A DNA stretch of 16,481 nucleotides from Candidatus Woesearchaeota archaeon. Lineage in GTDB: Archaea > Nanobdellota > Nanobdellia > Woesearchaeales > UBA525. A model generated the notes under the pieces. It had not been told where the DNA came from. It did not search any database and saw only the letters and a program-made list of their open reading frames with translations. Positions 5,998 through 12,331 of the stretch are shown piece after piece (the stretch's first letter is position 1; every line of letters starts with the position of its first letter). The position numbers and the translations under genes were made by a program. The stretch is from NCBI GenBank assembly GCA_027371725.1, contig DAHXMN010000007.1, positions 1 to 16,481 on the forward strand, in the 5' to 3' direction.

Positions 5998-6288
5998 ATG
6001 GTCACGAGAGTGGGCGGCGCCCGCCGCAAGACACGGGCGAAGATGACGAAGCCGCAGCGCAAGCGCGGCAAGATCAGCCTCACCGCATACTTCCAGCAGT
6101 TCGAGACGGGCCAGAAGGTCTCCCTCAAGGCCGAGCCCGCGGTGCAGAGCGGCACGTACTTCCGCCGGTACCACGGCATGACCGGCACCGTCGGGAAACG
6201 GCTCGGCACCTGCTACGAGATCAAGATTGACGACCGCGGCAAGGAGAAGCGGCTCATCGTCCACCCCGTCCATCTCAAGCTCCTCTAA
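5998..6288 (+). CDS. rpl21e: Large-subunit ribosomal protein eL21
   Basis: Archaeal/eukaryotic-type 50S protein; 96 residues, normal for the family. It begins MVTRVGGARRKTRAKMTKPQRKRG, the very basic rRNA-binding N-terminus, followed by a beta-barrel part with FETGQKVSLKAEPAVQSG, then YHGMTGTVGKRLGTCYEIKI, ending HPVHLKLL, all characteristic. The upstream in-frame ATGs would lie before or inside the TATA region, so 5998 is the start. The stop overlaps the ribosome-binding site of rpo4, indicating tight translational linkage. The order eL21-rpo4-DUF655 is widely conserved in archaea. Confidence 0.96.
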   Translation: MVTRVGGARRKTRAKMTKPQRKRGKISLTAYFQQFETGQKVSLKAEPAVQSGTYFRRYHGMTGTVGKRLGTCYEIKIDDRGKEKRLIVHPVHLKLL

Positions 6289-6298
6289 GGTGAACAGC

Positions 6299-6655
6299 AT
6301 GTCCGGACCCGAGATCCTCGAGAAGCGGCCGCTCAACCTCGCCCTCGTCCGCGAGGAGCTGAAGCGGATCAGGAAGCGCGACGGCGAAGAGCTGAACTTC
6401 CGCGCGACCCGCACCGAGGAGTACGTCAACGAGGTGACGAAGCTCAAGGCCAAGGAGGCGAAGGAGCTCGTCGAGAAGCTGGAGAAGCTCGACATCCCGC
6501 GCCTCAAACCCGAGCTCATCCACAAGATCGTGGACGTGCTGCCGGTGAGCGAGAAGCACCTCAAGGTGGTCCTCCAGGGCTACGCCCTCACGGTGAGCAC
6601 GGAGAACCAGAAGAAGATCTTCCAGGCCATCGAGGAGTACCTCCCGAAGAAATGA
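6299..6655 (+). CDS. rpoF: DNA-directed RNA polymerase subunit Rpo4 (RpoF)
   Basis: Forms the stalk of archaeal RNA polymerase with Rpo7 and contributes to open-complex formation and transcript handling. The 118 residues match the family: an N-terminal segment (EILEKRPLNLALVREELKRI), a middle helical part (TRTEEYVNEVTKLKAKEAKELVEKL), and the HRDC-like C-terminal half with IPRLKPELIHKIVDVLPVSE and an HLKVVLQGY-type strand. The ATG at 6299 follows AAGGTGA (6287-6293) with five bases between, one of the clearest ribosome-binding sites here; it overlaps the eL21 stop. Confidence 0.95.
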   Translation: MSGPEILEKRPLNLALVREELKRIRKRDGEELNFRATRTEEYVNEVTKLKAKEAKELVEKLEKLDIPRLKPELIHKIVDVLPVSEKHLKVVLQGYALTVSTENQKKIFQAIEEYLPKK

Positions 6656-6677
6656 ATTCTGCGCGTGGCGCGAAAGG

Positions 6678-6685
6678 TTTAAATA
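6678..6685 (+). promoter_or_regulatory. TATA box for the DUF655 gene
   Basis: TTTAAATA preceded by CGAAAGG. It predicts a start near 6708 and a leader of about 20 bases that includes GGGGGTGG just before the ATG at 6728. The gene therefore probably has its own promoter besides read-through from rpo4. Confidence 0.65.
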
Positions 6686-6727
6686 CCAGTTTGCGATAGG
6701 CGGCCAGAGGCAACTGGGGGTGGCGGC

Positions 6728-7288
6728 ATGGAACTTGAAAAGAAGAGAGAGACGCATGCGATCGTGCTCGACTACCTGCAGAACGGCTACCCCTTCGACA
6801 AGCGCCCCAGCCACCTCAAGACGGCGATCGCCCACGGCCTCGGCACGACGAAGTTCGCGCTCCTTGAGCTGATTCCGAAGAAGGACGTCCATCTCCAGCC
6901 GCTGGAGCAGATCTACATCGGCGATGAGGAACGGGACCGGATCCACCACGTCAACGGCCGGATCGGGATGGGCAAACTGACCCAGACCGCGCGCTCCGAG
7001 CTGCCGCACGCCGTCGAGACGGTCGTGAAGGAACGCGAGCAGGAGTTCGTCGACTTCTTCAACAAGGCGCAGCCCATGTCGACGAGGATGCACGCCCTCG
7101 AACTGCTGCCGGGCGTCGGGAAGAAGCACATGTGGGAGATCCTCGAAGCGCGGAAGGAGGCCCCGTTCACGAGCTTCGAGGACATCAGGAAGCGCGTCAA
7201 GCTCCTCCCGGACCCGAAGAAGGCGGTCGTCGCCCGGATCATGAACGAGATCGAGGGCAAGGAGAAGCACAACCTCTTCGTCAAGTGA
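6728..7288 (+). CDS. DUF655 protein (nucleic-acid-binding, helix-hairpin-helix)
   Basis: An archaeal family of unknown exact function, usually found next to rpo4. It has 186 residues. The N-terminal half (EKKRETHAIVLDYLQNGYP..., up to VNGRIGMGKLTQTAR near residue 89) is a beta-rich, OB-like region. The C-terminal half has a helix-hairpin-helix (MHALELLPGVGKKHMWEILEAR, split across 121-142) and a second helical element up to IMNEIEGKEK. This suggests binding to RNA or DNA, perhaps coupled to transcription or ribosome work given the neighbours. A TATA box and GGGGGTGG precede the ATG. Family assignment is firm; role is not known. Confidence 0.9.
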   Translation: MELEKKRETHAIVLDYLQNGYPFDKRPSHLKTAIAHGLGTTKFALLELIPKKDVHLQPLEQIYIGDEERDRIHHVNGRIGMGKLTQTARSELPHAVETVVKEREQEFVDFFNKAQPMSTRMHALELLPGVGKKHMWEILEARKEAPFTSFEDIRKRVKLLPDPKKAVVARIMNEIEGKEKHNLFVK

Positions 7289-7347
7289 GGGAAAACATCT
7301 TCTTCTCATACTTCTTATCCGTCTACGCAATCGTCTCGAGCGTCGTT

Positions 7348-7490
7348 ACCGGCCAAAGGGCGAGCGTAGCGAAGAGAACTTGCAGAGGCCGAGTGGGGGG
7401 TTGCCCCCACAGGCGAGCACGAGGCTCGCCGTGGTCCCGGTAGCGTCCCGCTACCGAGGACCTACGGGGACGAGGCCCTTCGACGTCTGC
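7348..7490 (+). repeat. Intergenic multi-hairpin element, copy B (most complete)
   Basis: Order of parts: a 32-base block shared with copy D (7348-7379); GTGGGGG-GTTG-CCCCCAC (7393-7410); GGCGAGC-ACGAG-GCTCGCC (7412-7430); and GGTAGCG-TCC-CGCTACC (7439-7455) enclosed by GTGGTCC (7431-7437) and GGACC-T-AC (7458-7465), followed by GGGGACGAGGCCC. Stems directly abut each other, so one RNA could form three consecutive hairpins. It starts 60 bases after the DUF655 stop and occupies the first half of the 554-base gap 7289-7842. Confidence 0.65.
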
Positions 7491-7607
7491 AACGAGACGC
7501 GAGCAGCCGGAAACGACGCGAGGATGTGGTGGCGCAAAACCAGTAACCGCGTCCAACCGGTGCCCCGTTGACTTCATTCGCTCCGCGCGCCGCCGTCCTG
7601 CTCGCAT

Positions 7608-7747
7608 CCCGCTGTTCTCTCGTAGGCGCTGTCCGGCCGCTCCGTTCCCGGTCTCCTCGGAGCCTCGGAAACGTCCCCGGGAGGTTCTCGGTAGCGGAAC
7701 GCTACCGGAATCACGACGAGCAAAGCTCGCCTGCAGGGGCACCCCAC
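7608..7747 (-). repeat. Intergenic multi-hairpin element, copy C (inverted)
   Basis: Read on the minus strand it has the same order as copies A and B: GTGGGG-TG-CCCC (7747-7736), CGAGC-TTT-GCTCG (7729-7717), GGTAGCG-TTC-CGCTACC (7706-7690), GAGAACCTC, GGGGACG, and after about 55 extra bases GAGAACAGCGG (7619-7609). It faces copy B head to head across about 230 bases, so the two hairpin sets form an imperfect long inverted repeat upstream of argS. Bases 7491-7607 between them show no gene. Confidence 0.6.
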
Positions 7748-7812
7748 GCGCGCGACGCGCCCGCGATGACGGTGGCGAACATGATGTCAACGGAACCTCC
7801 AGCCGGAAAACC

Positions 7813-7821
7813 TTTATTAAT
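7813..7821 (+). promoter_or_regulatory. TATA box for argS
   Basis: TTTATTAAT centred 26 bases before the argS ATG at 7843, predicting a leaderless mRNA. GGAGGGG directly abuts the ATG and is too close to serve as a normal ribosome-binding site. Confidence 0.6.
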
Positions 7822-7842
7822 CCGCCGGGAAAACAGGAGGGG

Positions 7843-9558
7843 ATGGACCTGAAGGAGAAGGTGGCGGCGAAGCTCGCGGAAGAGCTCAAGCTCAAGTCTG
7901 CGGCGGAGTTCGCGCAGATCCTCGAAGTCCCGCCGGACGAGAAATTAGGCGACTACGCGCTGCCGTGCTTCCCGTTCGCGAAGGAGCTGAAGAAGGCGCC
8001 GCCCCTCATCGCGAAAGAGCTCGTCGGGAAGATAAAAAAAGACGGACTCGTAGAAGAAGTGAAAGTCGTCGGTCCCTACCTCAACCTCTTCCTGAACAAG
8101 GAGAACATCATCAATACGACCGTTACCGCGGTCCTGGAAGAGAAGGAGCGGTACGGCGCCGGCGCGTCGAAGGCCGAGCGTGTCATGATCGAGTACAGCC
8201 AGCCGAACACGCACAAGGCGTTCCACGTCGGCCACCTCCGAGGGACGAGCATCGGGGAAGCGCTCGCGCGCATCCTGAAGCACGCCGGGTACGACGTCAT
8301 CCAGGCCAATTACTCCGGCGACACGGGGATGCACGTCGCGAAGTGGCTCTGGTGCTACACCCGCTTCCATAAGGACGAATGTCCGCCGAAGGAAGGGAAG
8401 GGGAAGTGGCTCGCCTCGCTCTACGTCGAAGCGGTCAAGAAGCTCGAGAAAGAACCGGAACTCCAAGAACAAGTCGACACGATCAACAGGGAATTGGAAG
8501 AAGGGAAAGAGAAAGCATTACTGGACCTGTGGACGCAGACGCGGCAGTGGTCCATCGACGAATTCGACGCCATCTACGACGACCTGCAGGCGCATTTCGA
8601 CAAGTGGTGGTTCGAGCGCGAGATGGAGGCGAAAGGGAAAGCGATCGCGCAGGAGCTCGTCAAGAAAGGCATCGCCCGGGTGAGTGACGGCGCCACGATC
8701 GTCGACCTCGAACAATACAATCTCGGCGTCTGGGTCCTGCTCCGGAAGGACGGGACCGTGCTCTACAGCGCGAAGGACTTGGCGCTCGCGGAGATCAAGT
8801 TCAACGAGCACAATATCGGGCGTTCCATCTACGTCGTCGGGAAGGCGCAAGCGCTGCACATGCAGCAGCTCTTCAAGACGCTCGAGCTGATGGAGTTCAA
8901 GCAGGCGGCGCGCTGCTTCCACCTCAGCTACGAAGAAGTCAGATTGCCCGACGGGAAGATGTCCTCCAGGACGGGGCAGAACATCCTCTACCAGGAGATC
9001 AAGGACGAGGTCTTCTCGTACGCCGAGCAGGAGGTGCGGAAGCGCCACGAGGAGTGGGACGAGAAGGAGATAGCGGCCGTGACGAAGGCCGTCGGGGTCT
9101 GCGCCCTCAAGTTCGAGATGGTGTATCGCGACCACAACAAGCCGATCGTCTTCGAGACGGAGCGCGTCTGCGACTTCGAAGGGGATACCGGTCCCTATCT
9201 CCAGTACACGCACGCGCGCTGCAACTCGATCCTCGCCAAGCTCGCCGAGCAGGGCAAGACGGTGAAGAAGCGGTCCTCGTTCGCCGCGATCGCGTCCGAG
9301 CACGAGTTCCGGCTCGCGAAGCGGCTCCTCGACTTCCCCCTCGTCATCGAGAAGGTGGCGGCGACCCTCTATCCTGAGGAGCTGGCGAAGTACGTGCTGG
9401 AGCTGGCGAAGACGTTCAACTCGTTCTACCACGAGTGCAAGGTCCTCGGCGAGCCGGCGGACGTGGAGAACGCGAGAGCGCTCCTCGTCCACGCCACCGC
9501 CGTCGTGCTCGAACGCTCGCTCTTCCTGCTCGGGATCGACGCGCCGAAACGGATGTAG
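7843..9558 (+). CDS. argS: Arginyl-tRNA synthetase
   Basis: A class I synthetase that charges tRNA-Arg. It is full length at 571 residues. An N-terminal additional domain that recognises the tRNA D-loop (1-110) ends with GPYLNLFLNK; the HIGH-type motif is H128-V-G-H131 in KAFHVGHLRG; NYSGDTGMHVAKW (156-168) follows; the second signature is K372-M-S-S375 in LPDGKMSSRTG, a canonical KMSS that some ArgRS lack. The C-terminal helical anticodon-binding domain includes DTGPYLQYTHAR and ends with the typical LFLLGIDAPKRM. The start has a TATA box 26 bases upstream. It stands alone as a single-gene unit. Confidence 0.97.
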   Translation: MDLKEKVAAKLAEELKLKSAAEFAQILEVPPDEKLGDYALPCFPFAKELKKAPPLIAKELVGKIKKDGLVEEVKVVGPYLNLFLNKENIINTTVTAVLEEKERYGAGASKAERVMIEYSQPNTHKAFHVGHLRGTSIGEALARILKHAGYDVIQANYSGDTGMHVAKWLWCYTRFHKDECPPKEGKGKWLASLYVEAVKKLEKEPELQEQVDTINRELEEGKEKALLDLWTQTRQWSIDEFDAIYDDLQAHFDKWWFEREMEAKGKAIAQELVKKGIARVSDGATIVDLEQYNLGVWVLLRKDGTVLYSAKDLALAEIKFNEHNIGRSIYVVGKAQALHMQQLFKTLELMEFKQAARCFHLSYEEVRLPDGKMSSRTGQNILYQEIKDEVFSYAEQEVRKRHEEWDEKEIAAVTKAVGVCALKFEMVYRDHNKPIVFETERVCDFEGDTGPYLQYTHARCNSILAKLAEQGKTVKKRSSFAAIASEHEFRLAKRLLDFPLVIEKVAATLYPEELAKYVLELAKTFNSFYHECKVLGEPADVENARALLVHATAVVLERSLFLLGIDAPKRM

Positions 9559-9673
9559 GAACAGGAATTCTCAAAAGAAAATTAATTACATAATAACTAA
9601 ACCGTTAATCAGAAACAAATACTGATAGTCGATACTGAAGACCGGAGAAAAGACGAGGAAAGAAAAAGAAGAT

Positions 9674-10000
9674 TTATCGCTTCTTCTTCGCGGGCTTCCG
9701 GACGGCCTTCTTGGTCGTCCGTTTCGCCGCCGTCTTCCGGGCGGGCTTCTTGGCAGCATTCTTCTTCGCGGCTTCCCGCTTCTCGACGAGCGCTTCGCGT
9801 TTCGCCAGCTTTGCCGCGATGGCCTTCTCCGCCTTCTTCTTCGCGTCCTCCTTCTCCGCCGCTTCCCGCTCGCGGTACGCGCGGAGCCGTGCGAGGCAGT
9901 TCTCGCAGTAGTAGGTCTCGCTCTTCCCGACGATGCGGGCGCCGCAGTTCCGGCACTTCGAGATGACCTTGTAGCCGGAGATCTTCTGGAAATGTTTCAT
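9674..10000 (-). CDS. Zinc-ribbon protein with lysine/alanine-rich, H1-like tail
   Basis: A 108-residue protein not assigned to a known family. Residues 1-40 hold a four-cysteine zinc ribbon (C16-RN-C19 and C32-EN-C35). Residues 41-75 are a charged helix (YREREAAEKEDAKKKAEKA). Residues 76-108 are almost purely K, A, R, P and T (AAKKPARKTAAKR), like the disordered DNA-binding tails of histone H1 or bacterial Hc1/AlgP-type proteins. This suggests a nucleic-acid-binding, possibly chromatin-like role, by composition only. A TATA box at 10069-10076 gives a leader of about 46 bases. GGTGA lies four bases before the ATG, and a near copy of this start region precedes it. Divergent from the helicase fragment. 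Confidence 0.72.
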   Translation of the reverse strand: MKHFQKISGYKVISKCRNCGARIVGKSETYYCENCLARLRAYREREAAEKEDAKKKAEKAIAAKLAKREALVEKREAAKKNAAKKPARKTAAKRTTKKAVRKPAKKKR

Positions 10001-10020
10001 GCTCTCACCAGAATGTCCAT
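9997..10020 (-). CDS. Possible 7-codon upstream ORF overlapping the zinc-ribbon start
   Basis: ATG GAC ATT CTG GTG AGA GCA TGA encodes MDILVRA; its stop overlaps the downstream ATG as ATGA. It has its own GGTGA upstream. The unit TGGTGAGA-CT-ATGGACATT is repeated as TGGTGAGA-GC-ATGAAACATT, so it could equally be a duplicated start region with no function. Confidence 0.35.
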   Translation of the reverse strand: MDILVRA

Positions 10021-10068
10021 AGTCTCACCAAAAACATTTTTTCATAGTGGAGACATAACCATCTCTCG

Positions 10069-10076
10069 TTTATAAG
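10069..10076 (-). promoter_or_regulatory. TATA box for the zinc-ribbon gene
   Basis: CTTATAAA on the minus strand, predicting a start near 10046 and a leader that contains the 7-codon upstream ORF. Confidence 0.6.
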
Positions 10077-10105
10077 TGTTGTGCAAGTCGTCCGAGCGGA
10101 AAAAC

Positions 10106-10113
10106 GTTAAAAG
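10106..10113 (+). promoter_or_regulatory. TATA box for the helicase fragment
   Basis: GTTAAAAG centred 25 bases before the ATG at 10135, predicting a leaderless mRNA. The promoter looks intact although the gene is truncated. Confidence 0.5.
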
Positions 10114-10134
10114 CGGGCAGGATTCCCTTCCGCC

Positions 10135-10800
10135 ATGCAGATGGAGAAGTATAAAGGGCGGATTCCCGCGAAGGTCTACGCGCTGCTCGAGCGCAGGGGT
10201 TTCACGGCGCTCCGGCCGGCGCAGGCGAAAGCCATCGAGGCCGGCCTCTTCGAGGACAAGAACCTGCTCGTCTGCACGCCCACCGCGTCCGGCAAGACGC
10301 TCGTCGGCGAATTGGCGGCGCTGAACGCGGTGCTCCACGACCGTGGGAAAGCGGTCTACGTGGTGCCGTTGCGCGCGCTCGCCTCCGAGAAGCACAAGCA
10401 GTTCACCAAGGATTATCCCGGCCTGAAGATCGCCCTCACGTCAGGGGATGCGGACAGCGCGGACGCGTATCTCGCCGCCTACGACATCATCATCACCACG
10501 TCGGAGAAGCTGGATTCGCTGATCCGGCACCGGACGCCCTGGCTGACAGCCGTGAAGGTCGTCATCGTGGACGAGATCCACCTCCTGAACGACGCGGGGA
10601 GGGGGCCGACGCTCGAAGTCCTGCTGACCCTGCTGCGGCAACTCTTGCCGAAGCTCCAGGTCGTCGGCCTCTCGGCGACGATCGGCAATCCGGAAGAGCT
10701 CGCGGAGTGGCTGGGCTCCGCGCTGGTCAAGGACTCGTGGCGGCCGGTCCGGCTGGACAAAGGGGTCTATCTCGACGGCACGATAGAGTTCCCGAGATAG
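10135..10800 (+). pseudogene. Hel308/Ski2-like helicase, only the first RecA domain left
   Basis: The family unwinds branched DNA at stalled forks and is usually about 700 residues; here the frame stops after 221. The first RecA-like domain is complete: Q-motif region RPAQAKAIEAG (27-37), Walker A TPTASGKT (48-55), motif Ia VPLRALASEK (77-86), motif Ib TTSEKLDSLI (121-130), motif II DEIH (146-149) and motif III LSATIGN (179-185). The frame continues into the usual linker (WRPVRLDKGVYLDGTIEF) and then hits TAG. No second RecA domain, winged helix or ratchet domain is found in any downstream frame before the next gene, so this is a deletion rather than a simple frameshift. With an intact promoter and ATPase motifs, a functional mini-protein cannot be excluded, but it could not act as a normal helicase. 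Confidence 0.75.
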
Positions 10801-10907
10801 TCCGCTTCTTCCCCCGCCTCCTTCCGAAGAAAGAGAAGAAAAACGGTCGGTTCTCAAGGAGAATGGGAAAAACGGAAGAAAGGGAAAAGGAAAACCGTTA
10901 AGCGTCC

Positions 10908-11252
10908 TCAGAACGTGAACTTCGTCCCGAGGTGACCGATGAGCGGCAGCTCCTGCTCCTTCCCGTTCACCGCGCTGATGAAGCCCAGGACGACGAGGAC
11001 GAGGAAGCAGATCTCCGCCACGAGCCATATCAGGTAGCCGAGCGCCCAGAAGAAGGCGAGCGGCAGGCCGAGGATCATGAGGACGATCCAGACGACGACC
11101 CACGCGATCAGGAGCACCAGCCCCTGCTTGGCGTGGAACTTCGCGAACCGGTTCTTCTTCATCTTCTCGTCCACGAAGTACCAGATGATGCCGATCAGAA
11201 TGTACGACAGGGCGGCGCAGACCTTCCCGTCCTCGACCTCCTTGGATGCCAT
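10908..11252 (-). CDS. Small Tic20/DUF4870-like membrane protein
   Basis: A 114-residue protein with about three membrane helices (near 11-27, 44-62 and 66-94). RFAKFHAKQGLVLLIAW (35-51) and the C-terminal NGKEQELPLIGHLG (96-109) are hallmarks of the DUF4870/Tic20-like group of unknown function. The frame opens five codons earlier, but GAGGTGAT placed just before the ATG at 11252 fixes the start at MASKEVEDGK. The TATA box at 11287-11294 predicts a short leader. Divergent from the thioredoxin-like gene. Confidence 0.82.
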   Translation of the reverse strand: MASKEVEDGKVCAALSYILIGIIWYFVDEKMKKNRFAKFHAKQGLVLLIAWVVVWIVLMILGLPLAFFWALGYLIWLVAEICFLVLVVLGFISAVNGKEQELPLIGHLGTKFTF

Positions 11253-11286
11253 GCTATCACCTCGCAAATCTCAACGAGAATGAGGG

Positions 11287-11294
11287 TATTTAAA
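11287..11294 (-). promoter_or_regulatory. TATA box for the Tic20-like gene
   Basis: TTTAAATA on the minus strand, predicting a start near 11265 and a 12-13 base leader that includes GAGGTGAT. Confidence 0.65.
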
Positions 11295-11348
11295 AAAATT
11301 CTGATAAACACAACATATAGCTACTTAATGATAGTAAAAAACAAAATG

Positions 11349-11357
11349 TTTATAAAT
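11349..11357 (+). promoter_or_regulatory. TATA box for the thioredoxin-like gene
   Basis: TTTATAAAT centred 26 bases before the ATG at 11379, predicting a leaderless mRNA. Confidence 0.65.
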
Positions 11358-11378
11358 CAGTATTGAAGAACACTATTC

Positions 11379-11957
11379 ATGAGAATGAAAAAATTCATTG
11401 CAGGAAGCATAATCGGGACCGCAATACTGCTGGCGGCAGCCCATTATCCTGAAATAGAATACACCATCCAACAGAGATATCAAGAAGCGAAATACGATTT
11501 GTATTTCTTAAAACAAGAAAGAAGGATGAAGAAGAGCATAGAAGAGGATTACGAGAAGCACAGAGCAGACTATGTACACCAAGAAAAGATGTTTGAAGAA
11601 GAACTCGAGAGAGAGCCGAACATCCTCATAGAACTCAGCCGCACCAACAAATGCATCTCTTGCGACGAACTACGAGAACGACTAAAAGGAACGGGCATCC
11701 GCTGGAAAGAGTTCGCAATCAACGCGCCGAGAAGCACCAGAATAAGCGAGATGCTGTATCTAAGGGGAGATTTGCCGGTGCCCATCTTCGCAACGCCAGT
11801 AATCATTATCTACAAAGACGGCAAAGCGACAGGCGCATATATCGGGTATTCTCAACGAGAAGATACCGTTGCGAAATTGACACGATGGTATCCGATTGAA
11901 GAGAAAGACCGCAGTCTTGAGAACATTCTCAAAGAGAATCCTCGTTTAAAAAAATAA
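11379..11957 (+). CDS. Membrane-anchored thioredoxin/glutaredoxin-like protein
   Basis: 192 residues. A basic start (MRMKK) and a hydrophobic stretch (6-21) form an N-terminal anchor or uncleaved signal, placing the rest outside the membrane. Residues 30-80 are a highly charged probable coiled coil. The C-terminal part resembles a thioredoxin fold: strand ILIELSRT, active-site C92-I-S-C95, then ATPVIIIYKDGKATGAYIGY (138-157) with P140 as the likely cis-proline. It probably handles disulfides of surface proteins. Its base composition differs from the neighbours: 49 of the 120 bases at 11401-11520 are G or C, and codons such as AGA and ATA are common, suggesting recent acquisition. The fold assignment is by motif, not search. 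Confidence 0.7.
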   Translation: MRMKKFIAGSIIGTAILLAAAHYPEIEYTIQQRYQEAKYDLYFLKQERRMKKSIEEDYEKHRADYVHQEKMFEEELEREPNILIELSRTNKCISCDELRERLKGTGIRWKEFAINAPRSTRISEMLYLRGDLPVPIFATPVIIIYKDGKATGAYIGYSQREDTVAKLTRWYPIEEKDRSLENILKENPRLKK

Positions 11958-11992
11958 GAGAAAAAAGAACCTTATCACCCTAGTTCCGCATT

Positions 11993-12322
11993 CTAACTCT
12001 GACAAATCAGCGATTCGGGATCGTGTGAAGTGGCAGTCAAAGTTCCCGCACTACAGTGATAAGTCGCAGTACAACCATCGGAAGTCTGGGTTATAGTCTT
12101 AGAGCAAGGAGCTCCCGCTCTCGCATCTCCCAGCAGGGAATTTGCTTGTGATTGCGAATCTGTCGCTTGCCCCGCGGCGGAGAGCGTGCTCTGCTGCGCG
12201 GTCGTCTGCGTGTGGCCGTTCAGGACGATCGCCGTGACGCCGACGATCGCGACGAGGGCGACGAGCGCCACAACGGTCAGGTTCAGGATGTTGAACCGCT
12301 CCATCTTCTTGTCGTCAGCCAT
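11993..12322 (-). CDS. Small anchored protein with four cysteines
   Basis: A 109-residue protein of no recognised family. A charged start (MADDKKMERF) and a hydrophobic helix (about 12-34) form an N-terminal anchor. A Thr/Ser/Gln-rich linker (37-66) leads to a small domain with C73, C84, C90 and C107, likely two disulfides outside the cell. It starts 9 bases after the stop of the dockerin-like gene with GGCGGAACC before its ATG, so both are probably one operon. The two proteins have similar anchor segments (VVALVALVAIVGV here, VVGTVAIVAVVLM there), hinting at shared targeting. Confidence 0.65.
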   Translation of the reverse strand: MADDKKMERFNILNLTVVALVALVAIVGVTAIVLNGHTQTTAQQSTLSAAGQATDSQSQANSLLGDARAGAPCSKTITQTSDGCTATYHCSAGTLTATSHDPESLICQS

Positions 12323-12331
12323 GGTTCCGCC

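Noticed and set aside
10801..10907. Frameshifted continuation of the helicase
   Set aside because: None of the three plus-strand frames shows helicase motifs IV-VI; the sequence is purine-rich spacer.
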